Shown: piece by piece, positions 45,271-56,334 of the stretch
How the letters are laid out: every line of letters starts with the position of its first letter
Numbering within the stretch: the first letter of the stretch is position 1
Assembly (NCBI GenBank): GCA_022059125.1
Contig: JAEUWY010000013.1
Location: 248,001-312,000 of the forward strand
Direction of reading: 5' to 3'
Source of the DNA: Corynespora cassiicola
Taxonomy: Eukaryota > Ascomycota > Dothideomycetes > Pleosporales > Corynesporascaceae
DNA length: 64,000 bases
Notes under the pieces: generated by a model
Databases searched by the model: none
The model's input: only the letters and a program-made list of their open reading frames with translations
Told to the model about the DNA's origin: nothing
Made by a program: the position numbers and the translations under genes

Positions 45271-48200
45271 ATGGCTCAGCACAGCAGCGACGGCCAGAAC
45301 ATGGCCCTGGAGCTCCAGGACGGCTATGTTTGCTTTGGTCAGAGCTTCGGCGCTGACAAGAGCATTGCAGGAGAGCTGGTCTTCCAGACAGGTATGGTCG
45401 GCTATCCCGAGTCGATAACTGACCCTTCGTACCGGGGCCAGATTCTCGTCGTCACCTTCCCTCTGGTTGGCAACTACGGTGTGCCTTCGAGGGAGGACAT
45501 GGACAGCCTGCTCCAGGACCTGCCCGCCCACTTCGAGGCGAAGCAGATTCACATCGCCGGTCTCGTGGTGGCTACCTACGCCGGCGAGCAGTACTCCCAC
45601 TACCTGGCCACCTCTTCGTTGGGCGCCTGGTTGAAAGAGCAGGGCGTTCCCGCCATCACTGGCGTGGACACGCGAGCACTTACCAAGCGCATCCGAGAGG
45701 AGGGAAGCATGCTCGGTCGCCTCCTGAAGCGGACGTCCCCCTCGTCTGCTTCGACCGAGTTCATCGACGGCAATGTGGAGCAGGAGTGGAGCTCCGAGTT
45801 TGAGAAGCTCGAATGGGTAGACCCCAATACCAAGAACCTTGTGGCTGAAGGTGACGTGCCATGTACTATTCTGCAGGACTTTTCTCTAACGCCTGCTCAG
45901 TGTCCATCAAGGAGCCCAAGATCTACTCTCCCGACCCTTCCAACGCCCTCAAGCACCCTTCTGGTCGTCCCGTGCGCGTAGTCTGCGTCGACGTTGGTCT
46001 CAAGTTCAACCAACTGCGATGCCTAGTGAAGCGGGGTGTCGAGGTCCAGGTCGTACCCTGGGACTACGACTTCCCTAAGCTTGCCGGCAAGGAATATGAT
46101 GGCCTGTTCCTCTCCAACGGTCCTGGTGACCCCGCCATGATGGAGGCCACCGTTAAGCACATCAAGGCCGCCATGGACGAGGCCCGCACACCCATCTTTG
46201 GCATTTGCTTGGGCCACCAGCTGCTTGCACGAGCTTCCGGTGCCAGCACCCTCAAGATGAAGTTCGGTAACCGTGGACACAACATTCCCTGCACCAACTT
46301 GCTGTCCGGCAAGTGCCACATCACTTCGCAGAACCACGGTTACGCCGTCGATGCCAAGACTCTCCCCCACGGCTGGGAGGAGCTGTTTGTCAATGCCAAT
46401 GACGGCAGCAACGAGGGTATCCGCCACGTTAGGCGCCCATACTTCAGTGTCCAGTTTCACCCTGAGCACACTCCTGGTCCACGTGACACTGAGTACCTCT
46501 TTGACGTCTTCATCAGCACCATCCAGAAGACCATCGAGTCCCCCGAGGCGCTCTCCAAGCCTGTCGAGTTCCCCGGGGGCTCGACCGAGGAGAACAAGAA
46601 GCTTGCGCCTCGTGTACACGTCAAGAAGGTGCTCGTTTTGGGCAGTGGAGGCTTGAGCATTGGACAGGCTGGAGAGTTTGATTACTCCGGTAGCCAGGCC
46701 ATCAAGGCACTCAAGGAAGAGGGCATCTACACCATCTTGATCAACCCCAACATTGCCACCATTCAGACCTCTAAGGGTCTCGCCGACAAGGTGTACTTCC
46801 TTCCCGTCACCGCCGAGTACGTGCGCAAGGTCATCGAGCAGGAGCGACCCGACGGTATTTATGTTACCTTTGGAGGACAGACTGCCCTCCAGGTCGGTAT
46901 CCAGCTCAAGGATGAATTCGAGGCTTTGGGCGTAAAGGTTCTCGGTACCCCCATTGACACCATCATCACCACCGAGGACCGTGAGCTCTTTGCCCGCAGC
47001 ATGGAGTCTATTGGCGAGAAATGCGCCAAGTCGGCATCTGCTAGCTCTGTTGACGAGGCCATGCGTGTCGTAAAAGACATTGGCTTCCCCGTCATTGTCC
47101 GAGCAGCCTACGCTCTGGGTGGTCTTGGCAGTGGTTTCGCCGAGGACGAGGATCAGCTGCTTGACCTCTGCAACAAGGCTTTCGCTGCCAGCCCCCAGGT
47201 CCTGATCGAGCGTAGCATGAAGGGCTGGAAGGAGATTGAGTACGAAGTCGTGCGCGATGCCCGTGACAACTGCATCACGGTCTGTAACATGGAGAACTTC
47301 GACCCCCTGGGCATCCACACTGGAGACTCCATCGTTGTTGCGCCCTCGCAGACGCTATCTGATGAGGACTACAACATGCTGCGCACAACGGCCGTCAACG
47401 TCATTCGTCACCTTGGTGTGGTCGGTGAATGCAACATTCAGTACGCTCTGAACCCCTTCTCTCGCGAGTACTGCATTATCGAGGTCAACGCCCGTCTATC
47501 GCGATCCTCTGCCCTTGCCTCCAAGGCCACCGGCTATCCTCTCGCTTTCGTTGCTGCCAAGCTTGGTTTGGGCATCCCTCTTAACGAGGTCTCGAACTCG
47601 GTCACTCGTGTGACTTGCGCCTGCTTCGAGCCATCGCTTGACTACGTCGTCGTCAAGATTCCCCGATGGGACTTGAAGAAGTTCCTTCGCGTCTCTACCC
47701 TTCTTGGCTCCTCCATGAAGAGTGTAGGAGAGGTCATGAGCATCGGAAGAACGTTCGAAGAAGCCATCCAAAAGGCTATCCGTGCAATTGATGGCAACAA
47801 TCTCGGCTTCAACGAGACCGCAGCCTTGATGAAGATTGACCAGGAGCTGCAGACGCCTTCTGATCAGCGGTTGTTCGCTATCGCCAACGCCATGAAGGCC
47901 GGCTACTCTGTTGACAAGATTTGGGAGATGACCAAGATCGACAAGTGGTTCCTCAGCCGCCTAAAGGGCCTGAGCGACTTCGAGCAGCTCATGGCCAACT
48001 ACAACACCGCCACCGTCACCAGGCCTCTCATGAAGCGGGCGAAGCAGCTTGGCTACTCTGACCGCCAGCTGGCCAAGTTCTGGGCCTCGAACGAGCTCGC
48101 TGTCCGCCGCGCCAGGGTTGACGCGGGAATTTTCCCTGTCGTCAAGCAGATTGATACCGTTGCTGCCGAATTCCCCGCAGTCACCAACTACCTATACTTG

Positions 48201-50867
48201 ACCTACAACGGCACCGAGAGCGATATCAACTTCAATGATCGTGGTATTATGGTTCTTGGCTCTGGTGTCTACCGCATTGGCTCCTCTGTCGAGTTCGACT
48301 GGTGCTCCGTCCGTGCCATTCGCACTTTGCGCGAGCAGGGCTTCAAGACCGTTATGGTGAATTACAACCCCGAGACGGTGAGCACGGATTATGACGAGGC
48401 CGACCGTCTGTACTTTGAGAACATCAGTCTTGAGACCGTATTGGACATCTACCAGATGGAGAGCTCCAGCGGCGTGGTCATCTCCATGGGTGGACAGACG
48501 CCCAACAACATCGCTCTGCCCCTCCACCGCATGAATGTCAAGATCCTTGGTACTTCCCCCGAGATGATCGACACCGCTGAGAACCGCTACAAGTTCTCGC
48601 GTATGCTTGACCGCATCTCAGTCGATCAGCCTGCATGGAAGGAGCTCACCAGCATTGAGGAGGCTACCGAGTTCTGTGAGAAGGTCACTTACCCGGTGCT
48701 TGTGCGTCCCTCGTACGTGCTGTCTGGAGCGGCCATGAACACTGTGTACTCGCAGCATGATTTGGCCAACTACCTAAACCAGGCTGCTGACGTCTCTCGC
48801 GACCACCCTGTCGTCATTACCAAGTACATTGAGAATGCCAAGGAAATCGAGATGGACGCCGTCGCGAAGAATGGAACCATGATCGGGCACTTCATCTCTG
48901 AGCACGTTGAGAATGCCGGTGTTCACTCCGGTGACGCCACCTTGATCCATCCTCCCCAGGATCTGGACCCTGAGACTGTTCGTCGCATTGAGGATGCTAC
49001 TCGCAAGATCGGTAATGCTTTGAACGTCACTGGACCTTACAACATCCAGTTCATTGCCAAGGACAATGAGATCAAGGTCATCGAGTGCAATGTTCGTGCG
49101 TCCAGGTCCTTCCCCTTCGTTTCGAAGGTCACTGGCGTCGACCTCATTGAGCTGGCTACCAAGGCTATGGCTGGACTGCCTCTTCAGCCGTACCCCGAGC
49201 AGAAGACTCCTAAGGACTACGTCGGTGTCAAGGTTCCCCAGTTCTCCTTCTCTCGTCTCTCCGGAGCTGATCCTGTTTTGGGTGTGGAGATGGCGTCCAC
49301 TGGTGAGGTTGCTTGCTTCGGTCATACCAAGTACGAGGCCTACATCAAGGCCCTCGTTGCCACTGGCTTCAAGCTTCCCAAGAAGAACATCCTCTTGTCT
49401 ATTGGTTCCTTCAAGGACAAGCTTGAGATGTTGCCCTCCATCGAGCGCCTGCACAAGATGGGCTTCAATCTCTTCGCTACTGCCGGAACTGCAGATTATA
49501 TCCAGGAGCACGGCATTCCCGTCAAGTTCCTGGAGGTCCTTTCCAGCGGAGACCAAGATGAGCAGAAGCCAGAGTACTCGCTCACTCAGCACTTGTCCAA
49601 CAACCTGATCGATCTCTACATCAACTTGCCCTCCAGCAACCGCTTCCGACGTCCAGCCAACTATATGAGCCGAGGATACCGTACTAGGCGTATGGCTGTC
49701 GATTACCAGACTCCTCTGGTTACCAACGTCAAGAATGCCAAGCTGTTGATCGAAGCGCTTGCTCGCCACTACGATCTTGGAATCGGCAAGGTGGACTACC
49801 AGGAGTTCATGCCCCTGCCAGGCACTCAAGAATCATCTTCGCTTGAAATGTCCGGCATCAACGGCTCCATGGGCTTGTCGCAACTTCTTGCCCGGTCGCC
49901 CTTCAAAAGGAAGCACATTGTCTCTGTCAAGCAGTTTACCCGTTCCGACCTGCATCTTCTGTTCACCATCGCTCAGGAAATGCGCCTTGGAGCCCAGCGT
50001 CACGGCTGCCTGGACATTCTCAAGGGCCGCGTCCTTTGCACCATGTTCTTCGAGCCTTCTACCCGCACTTCGGCTTCGTTTGATGCTGCGATGAAGCGTC
50101 TTGGTGGCGAGGTCGTGGTGGTCAACGAGTCTGTCTCTTCCACCCAGAAGGGCGAGTCCATCGCCGACACTATCCGCACTTTGAGCTGCTATGGCGATGC
50201 TATCGTCCTGCGTCATCCCTCCGAAGACTCTGCCGACATTGCGACCAAGTTCTCGGGTGTTCCCATTATTAACGCCGGTAACGGAAGCCGTGAGCACCCG
50301 ACTCAGGCCCTGCTCGACATCTTCACCATCCGTGAGGAGTTGGGTACCGTCAACGGTCTGACCATCACCTTTGTTGGTGACTTGAAGTACGGAAGGACGG
50401 TGCACTCCCTCTGCGAGCTCCTCTCTCACTACGATGTCACCATCAATCTCGTTGCACCTGAGTCGCTCAGCATCCCCGAGAACGTTCGCGAATCTCTCAA
50501 ACACCGCGGTCAGCTCGCCAACATCTCTACTGAGCTCACTCCCGAGATTGTAGCTGCTTCTGACGTCCTGTACTGCACTCGCGTGCAGAAGGAGCGCTTC
50601 CCCGACGTGGCTGACTACGAGCGCGTGAAGGATGCATTCATGATCGACAATAAGGTATTGAAGGGAGCTAAGGCAAACATGGTGGTCATGCATCCTCTGC
50701 CCAGGAACAGAGAGATTCACGAAGAGGTGGACTTTGACCCTCGGGCTGCCTACTTCAGACAGGTGAGTACACCCCCCGGTTGTTTTTGTGACGTACTAAC
50801 AGTTGAACAGATGAGGTATGGATTGTACACCCGCATGGCTCTGTTGGCCATGGTCATGGCTCCCTGA
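45271..50867 (+). CDS. Carbamoyl-phosphate synthase / aspartate transcarbamoylase (Ura2/PyrABCN type), lacking DHOase-like domain
   Basis: Three exons, 45271-45850, 45901-50762 and 50811-50867; introns of 50 nt and 48 nt. The 1832-aa protein performs the first two steps of pyrimidine synthesis. The glutaminase domain (to about residue 400) has Cys293 in GICLGHQ and HPEH near 379. Two ATP-grasp CPSase halves follow, then the regulatory MGS-like domain (about 1350-1440). After [22 protein letters not shown] only about 45 linker residues remain before the ATCase domain (from ~1526: [11 protein letters not shown] ~1576, HPTQALLD ~1658, MHPLPR ~1789). The inactive dihydroorotase-like domain of about 350 residues present here in yeast Ura2 (2214 aa) is absent. 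The last intron is a stopless multiple of three, so unspliced RNA would still read through; the family C-terminus AYFRQMRYGLY supports splicing. Confidence 0.95.
45851..45900 (+). other. Intron 1 of the CPSase/ATCase gene
   Basis: 50 nt, GTGACG..CTCAG, with a CTAAC branch site; removing it joins NLVAE to [10 protein letters not shown] in frame. Confidence 0.85.
50763..50810 (+). other. Stopless 48-nt intron 2 of the CPSase/ATCase gene
   Basis: GTGAGT..AACAG with an ACTAAC branch site. Length is a multiple of three and holds no stop in the host frame, so retention would insert 16 residues into the last ATCase helix without truncation. Confidence 0.85.
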
Positions 50868-52106
50868 GCAACGGTCTTTGGCGCGTCTTTGGTACAATAC
50901 CCATGATATCTCGACATTCCTTTCATCACCCATATGACAGACGATTTTTCGGATTCTATTGGCGGCGTTCCCGGCGATTTAACGATTGAAAAAAGGCACA
51001 AAAGCAACCCAATGTTTTCTTCACCCGCGTTTTTCTTTTTATATCTCTAGACCACACCATAGGTTCTTCATCATGTAGACTCTGCATAAAGCATTCCAGA
51101 GACAGAGAGAGAAGACCAGGCGCTTCGCACCTTCCGTCTGGTTTGTTGCTGTATATCTCACAGGTGTTTTTGTCTATACCTGTATGAGTGGCTACGTTCA
51201 CCCATTTTTTGCATTTTCATGGTTTGGGGGAACCTATTTCAATTTTTCTTCGATGGGTTTTGGGGGTTTTGCGTTCGGTTGGGTTCGGTTCAGTTTGGGA
51301 TGGGTTTGGTTTGGTTTGGTTTGCTCACGTGGCGTTCTCGGCCCTTTCTGGTGGGTCACTATGCATGGATTGGCGTTTTTGCTTTTTCGCCATCTGGATG
51401 GCGGGGCCTGGGACAATGGATAAATACGACAGGAAAAACAAGGGAATTGGGGTTTTTGGGATCAGGATAAACGGGCAATTTGGGTTCTGGCAAGAATTGG
51501 GAATCGGAAGCTCGCGCAGGAGTCGCGGTAGTACGATGGATGCATATGAACGAACGTTCGCGGAAGAAACGCTTGAACGCTAGAAGGAATGAATGAACGC
51601 AATAAGGACCGATTGGTTCTGCTTTGAGATGGCACCATCTCGATCTTGAAATCCGTCCTACTGCTGTATTTGGTGAGGATCTTTGCAGTGATGTGACTGT
51701 GGATCGTCGATGCGATATCTGGATCTTACAGCCAGTAGTTACGCTTCTGGTGCTGCTTGCATATGCAGAGACAGACGCATGCACAGCGGGCATGCAGCAT
51801 CCTTCACCCTGCAGACGCAGCACCAGAAGGAATAATAGCACATCAACCCCTGACGCAACGTCTTAAGAACATGTTCCCTTCAAGTCCCTACGTGTGTATG
51901 CTACACCCATCATCCATCACCAACCACCCTAGCGCAACCGAAGCCCCACAGACCCACCCGCACGGCACAGCAATCGTACACAATCCTTCCCTTCCTCCCG
52001 GCTAGGGCAAAAGGCTTGTGTGAACGCACATTGCTCGCAACTTTTTTTTCCAAAAGGAATGAGAGATATAGGGTTTGTAGCTGTGCTCAGTTTACATGAT
52101 TAGTAA
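50868..52106. other. Intergenic region 3' of CPSase/ATCase
   Basis: 1.2 kb. The plus strand at about 51228-51325 is built of G-runs and GGTTT repeats (several GGTTTGGTTT units at 51303-51322). No gene supported; frames here on both strands are repeats of that composition. Confidence 0.45.
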
Positions 52107-52199
52107 GGCTCGGTGGTGTAGTTGGTTATCACGTCAGTCTAACAAGCTCCTCGCTTGGCAGCGCACTGAAGGTCCCGAGTTCAAACCTCGGCTGAGTCA
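52107..52199 (+). tRNA. tRNA-Val(AAC) with a 19-nt intron
   Basis: Cloverleaf by eye. The acceptor stem is GGCTCGG with CTGAGTC (wobbles included), discriminator A. The anticodon stem is TCAGT/ACTGA with loop C-T-A-A-C-A, anticodon AAC at loop positions 34-36. A T-stem CCGAG/CTCGG encloses TTCAAAC. An intron at 52145-52163 sits one base 3' of the anticodon, the canonical place. Mature length is 74 nt before CCA addition. Confidence 0.93.
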
Positions 52200-52203
52200 A
52201 CAC

Positions 52204-52210
52204 TTTTTTT
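52204..52210 (+). terminator. RNA polymerase III terminator
   Basis: A run of seven T begins five nt after the tRNA 3' end, as expected for Pol III termination. Confidence 0.85.
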
Positions 52211-52577
52211 GCGGGTGCGGGAACATCTTGATAGCTTCGCTGGCGACGTTGGAATGCCGTTGGAAAGATTGCTGACTTATTTTTTTGTTAGCATCATTGC
52301 TGAACGGGCTCTGCTGTGCAGCAAGATGAAATAGGTTTTGCAATACGAAATAAAGAATGTGCAATTCTCAATTGAAAAAAAAGGTAGTAATTGTTGTATT
52401 CGTACGGACGTCTGGTCATCTCAGTGTACGCTCATCATGTACGCCGATGGAGGAAAGACGGAATGGATATATCCAGAGCAGGGCAAACACATCCTCGACG
52501 CCGAGTACTCAGACAGTGGTATTATGTGTACAGAAGGAGAGAGATCGTAGCACATCTGGGGCGGGGGCGAAGGGGGT
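52211..52577. other. Intergenic region tRNA to R-SNARE gene
   Basis: 367 bp; short frames only. It includes the presumed 3' UTR of the minus-strand SNARE gene. Confidence 0.4.
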
Positions 52578-53448
52578 TTAGTGACCCAGGCATCGCGACC
52601 AACCTGTCACTCGAGTTAGCTCGTCATTTGCACACCACAGAAAGAGCAAGGAAAAAGAACGTACCAGGGAGTCCACACCCAAAACCGACAAACAAGTAGA
52701 TGAGAAAGATGACCACCAAAGCGAGCAGAACCATCAACTTGACATTCTTCCACCACATCCTCCTCCTCAACCCCCTCGACCTGACGCGGAAATCCCGCGC
52801 GCTGTTGCCCAGCCTATCCGTCTTATCCACCAACAAATCAATCCTCTCCCCCCTCTCTAGCACCCTCTCAATATTCTCCGTCATGATCTCCCTCACGCCC
52901 TGAATCTCCCTCTGCGCCGTCCTCAGCGCATCCTGCTGCCCCGCCTGCGTACCCCCCTGCTCCCTCATCAAATCCTTGAGCCGCGAATTGAACGCCGCAC
53001 ACCCATACGACGGCAGCTCCGCAAAGTCCGTGGTTGCTGGATCGAACGCCTCGAAGAAGCGCGCCTTGAGGTTGTCCAGGAACCCGAACGGGATGCTCTG
53101 GCCCAGGTCGCGCTCCGCGATGGTCAGGAAGGTGAGGCCGCCGGCCGAGGCTTGGTCGGCGGGCAGATCCCGCGCTGACTTGGTCATGTAGTGGATGAAG
53201 TATTTGCCTTGGTCGAGGGTGCGGCGGTCGGATTTGTCGTGCTTTACTTTGGGGAGGATGACGGCAACGAGGGAGGAGGCGTTGGAGGAGGCGCTGGCGG
53301 TGTGCTCGGTGAGGATGCGGGTGCCGTGGGCTATACAGCCGCTGTTTGGAATGTTAGAGGTGGTGTTTCTACGAGAGAAAGGAGAAGGGAGGCGTAGTAG
53401 GTATGGTACGTACTAGAGCAGCGACGTCGAAGAGGATGAGGAGGCCAT
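52578..53448 (-). CDS. Longin-type R-SNARE (VAMP7/Nyv1-like synaptobrevin)
   Basis: Three exons, 53448-53414, 53341-52665 and 52603-52578, with introns of 72 nt (GTACGT..ACAG) and 61 nt (GTACGT..ACAG, CTAAC branch), give 245 aa. R-SNAREs of this type drive fusion at the vacuole or endosome. Residues 1-125 form the longin domain (YGCIAHGTRILTEHT, LVAVILPKVKHDKSDRR, DQGKYFIHYM). The SNARE helix contains the zero-layer Arg in NIERVLERGERIDLLVDKT. A basic patch (RGLRRRMWWKN) precedes the C-terminal anchor LMVLLALVVIFLIYLFVGF, and the tail ends GLPGWSRCLGH. The choice of last exon follows the branch site and phase; reading through the last intron would give a different, longer tail. Confidence 0.9.
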
Positions 53449-53939
53449 GGTTGGTGGTTCGGTCGCCTGAGCGGAGGCGCGGATCTGGTAGTTGAGATGG
53501 AGACTTTGCAGTTGTATGCTCGGAGAGAGTTCCTAGCGTGGATTGATGCAAAGGGGACCTGCAGGAGGCGTGGGCTGGGATGGTGGTGTGGTGGAGAGTC
53601 GGGAGCGTTGGGTTGCCTTCTGGAACGAACACGGCCCCAGCGTCATCCTGCGTTGGCCGCTAGCCCGGATGGCGCTAGGCACTAGTGGCAGCCGTGGAGC
53701 TGGTAGGGCTGAACATTAATTCACCACTCCGCAGTCACCGACCCACGACCAGCACGTCCAACCGCAAAAAGCACGTCCTCTTGGGCATCACGCTGACCTA
53801 ATACTGCCGGGGGCTTAGTCCTTCACTTGTGCGTAGCATTCAACGTGCTGCACACATTCCTGGCTGACTTATCACACTGCAGGCGCGCCTATAAAATCTA
53901 TCCAGCAGATAAAGCCCCCCGCGCAACCACGCCGAAACC
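53449..53939. promoter_or_regulatory. Shared upstream region SNARE / pop5 with TATA box
   Basis: 491 bp between divergent starts. TATAAAAT at 53890-53897 lies about 43 nt upstream of the Pop5 ATG at 53940 and is the best TATA box in the window. Confidence 0.5.
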
Positions 53940-54569
53940 ATGGTGCGCGTCAAGAATCGCTATCTGGTCGTCAATCTCCTTTATCCGACCTCAAGCACAG
54001 CGTCCAATTCAAAAGATGTCCTCCCCGAGCTTGTGCAGTTCCACGCGCCCACGCCAGACGCCTTCCACACTGGTCAACTGATGAGGGTGATCCGCGATGG
54101 CATCAATGAACTCTTTGGCGAGTACGGTATGGGCATGGCGGGAACTTCTTTGAAAGGTGCGCCCTCCTCCGTCGGCAACAAGTGCCCCTTTGCATGCATC
54201 CAGCGCCAGCTGACATCACATACAGTGAATTATTGGTCCCCCGCCACATCCACGGCTATCATCCGATGCCCTCGCGAGCACTACCAGATGGTTTGGGCAG
54301 CTTTGACATTCATCACCAGACTACCGAGACCAGTCGATGCACCCGTGGTAGTCAAAGTCGTCAGGGTCAGTGGAACAATCAAGAAAGCAGAAGAGGAAGT
54401 TATTCGGCGGGCAAAAATGATCATAAGGAGAGCAAAGACCTCTGATGGACAGGCAAAAGATGACGTTCTTCAGGGTGTCTTCAAGGCTGTGGAAAAGAGG
54501 CGGGAAGCCGAGGACTCGGTCCTGGCTCGGGTTGATCAAGATGACGAGAGCGAGAGTGAAAGCGATTGA
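53940..54569 (+). CDS. pop5: RNase P/MRP subunit Pop5
   Basis: Two exons, 53940-54156 and 54226-54569, give 186 aa. Pop5 is a protein subunit of nuclear RNase P and RNase MRP, acting in tRNA and rRNA processing. It starts MVRVKNRYLVVNLLYP, the hallmark of the family, followed by LMRVIRDGINELFGEYGMG. The spliced join gives SLKVNYWSPATSTAIIRCPREHYQMVWAAL, all typical strands and helices (quoted here only as the motifs NYWSPATSTAIIRCPREHY and QMVWAAL). The 69-nt intron (GTGCGC..ACAG) is a multiple of three without a stop, so unspliced RNA keeps frame with 23 extra residues; the family alignment favours splicing. The C-terminus is acidic (DDESESESD). Confidence 0.9.
   Translation: MVRVKNRYLVVNLLYPTSSTASNSKDVLPELVQFHAPTPDAFHTGQLMRVIRDGINELFGEYGMGMAGTSLKGAPSSVGNKCPFACIQRQLTSHTVNYWSPATSTAIIRCPREHYQMVWAALTFITRLPRPVDAPVVVKVVRVSGTIKKAEEEVIRRAKMIIRRAKTSDGQAKDDVLQGVFKAVEKRREAEDSVLARVDQDDESESESD
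54157..54225 (+). other. Stopless 69-nt intron of pop5
   Basis: GTGCGC..TACAG, phase 1. No stop codon in the host frame, so retention would add 23 residues between the first helix and the second strand. Confidence 0.75.
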
Positions 54570-54998
54570 GGAGCAAATGGCCTCTTCGATTCGGTCATGG
54601 CCACCATTGAAGGAGATTCGGATCTGGGTGAATCGACGATCGGATGCGGAACGACAGTCCACCTGACCTGCCTGGATTCACTCCAACACGATTCCGGACA
54701 GGCACCAAAGAGAGCAACAAAACCCAAGCGAGCGCCATCAAATCAATCTCGTATGATAATAAGTTTTCAGGGACGCCTTTCAAGGGGAGTCCTCAACTCA
54801 GAAAGAGCCAATACTTAGGACAATTAGCGACGCGGCGTGGTTCGGGATCCTGCATAAAAGACAAAGAGACCTGAAGCTCAAAGTCACGCATTACTTAAAC
54901 GGATCAACCTCGCAAACGTCAAACGTATAGGTATCAGAGCCGTAGGCAAGAGTCATCAGCCTCTTACCCTGTCAGCATAGTGCCGGTTAGACGCAATC
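54570..54998. other. Intergenic region
   Basis: 429 bp between Pop5 and the next plus-strand gene; nothing recognised. Confidence 0.35.
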
Positions 54999-55895
54999 AT
55001 GGCTATCTACGCCCCACGCATCCATGCCACACCACCCCTTAACGCCATTCCACCCGAAACACCCCCATCCAAGAGCCAACAATGGGCCTTTCTACAAGAA
55101 TGCCTAGGCCCAATCACCCCCTACTCTCCCACTCCCATTGGCCCCTCTTGGCTCGCCGCAATCGACCGCTCCATCCTCATAACCCTCCTCGCAAAAAATC
55201 GCTCCGAGCTCGCTCTCCTCCACAGCGAAAAACTCGCCATGTCCCACCCCCGCCATTCCTACTCCGCCGAGCTCAAACTCCCAGACTACACCATCGGCAC
55301 CCCAAGCTCGGGCTCTACCCCCACGCCCTCGACCCAAACGCCCACCGCATTCGCCCACCACGACCGTAACGCGAGCCCGACCCGCACCCCCGAGCCCCGC
55401 TCCATCGAACACGGCATCGAAGACGCCCTCCTCAGACTCAACACCGCTGTCGCTATGGCACCCCTCCCCGCCCCCACCGATGATCTTAGTCCCCTGACTC
55501 CGACGTTCGGTCCCCGGCGTGGCCTCGTCATCTCAGGCACTACGGCGCGTCGCCGCTCTTCCGCGCAGTTCACTGCCCTCCCCCCACAGGACGCTGCCCA
55601 GGCTGCAAAGCTGGACTTTTCGTCTGCGTACTTTTTCGCGCCCAAAGCGAGGGATGCGCGTCCGGCGATGGAGGCAGTGGAGTATATCCCCCAGCGCAGG
55701 GCGGTGTGGGAGGCGGAGTGGGCGCAAATAGAGGGTCGATTGGAGGACTGGGCGGATAGGTTTGCCGAGGGCGTGGAGGGAAGTAAGGCTGAATTGTGGC
55801 GGGAGCTGGTTAGGTTGAGGGTGGAGAAGGGTGAGGTTTTGGGTTTGGGGGAGGAGCAGATTGGGAAGTTGAGGGGGATGAGTTTGTTTGAGTGA
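54999..55895 (+). CDS. Hypothetical fungal protein (298 aa)
   Basis: Intronless frame from ATG 54999. The N-terminus is Pro-rich (NAIPPETPPSKSQQWAFLQE), followed by a helical region WLAAIDRSILITLLAKNRSE. A long Ser/Thr/Pro-rich segment follows (residues ~95-185). The C-terminal ~80 residues are Trp/Glu-rich and helical (PQRRAVWEAEWAQIEGRLED, ELWRELVRLRVEKGEV). I do not recognise a named family, but the folded ends with a disordered middle and the strong codon bias (C-ending codons) indicate a real gene. Codon use changes from C-rich in the first two thirds to G-rich (GGG, GAG, TTG) in the last third. Confidence 0.65.
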   Translation: MAIYAPRIHATPPLNAIPPETPPSKSQQWAFLQECLGPITPYSPTPIGPSWLAAIDRSILITLLAKNRSELALLHSEKLAMSHPRHSYSAELKLPDYTIGTPSSGSTPTPSTQTPTAFAHHDRNASPTRTPEPRSIEHGIEDALLRLNTAVAMAPLPAPTDDLSPLTPTFGPRRGLVISGTTARRRSSAQFTALPPQDAAQAAKLDFSSAYFFAPKARDARPAMEAVEYIPQRRAVWEAEWAQIEGRLEDWADRFAEGVEGSKAELWRELVRLRVEKGEVLGLGEEQIGKLRGMSLFE

Positions 55896-56334
55896 GTGGA
55901 TGGAATACTTGATGCAAGCGATTGGCATGGGGGCGGGTGGTCTGTAGGATATGTCGATGGCGTTCACATCAGCATGAGCATGGGTAGCGGGTTAAGTAGC
56001 TTGTAAAATGTATGGGCACTTGAATGCCTTACTTCATTTGTCATGCCGCAGCCTTTATCCAATGCGTCTGGACGCGTGAAAGGCAGCTACGTGTAAATCG
56101 TTGAAAGACCGCCGAATCCCCCTTCTTTTGAGCCGTGGGTATGACATTGGAACCAGCGCCAGAAATAGCGCCCTGGCCTGGACTTTCCTGAACTCCCTTA
56201 CGCCTCTTCGCCCTCATTTCGCAACCTCCAAATTTGCGGTCGTAGGCTCACGAACTCGCAAAGGTAATACAGCCATATGCTCATGGACTTGCAAAATTAA
56301 TATTGTATGCAATGTTTGGATTCGGTCCCCCAGC
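55896..56334. other. Convergent intergenic region
   Basis: 439 bp between the convergent 298-aa gene and Bub3; presumably the two 3' UTRs. Confidence 0.4.

Noticed and set aside
46023..47318. 431-codon open frame on the minus strand
   Set aside because: Fully antisense to the CPSase/ATCase gene; long antisense frames arise from its C-ending codon bias. Leu/Val/Gly-rich with no family features.
48774..49829. 351-codon minus-strand frame (and a similar one at 49833-50720)
   Set aside because: Same cause: antisense shadow of the strongly biased CPSase/ATCase coding strand.
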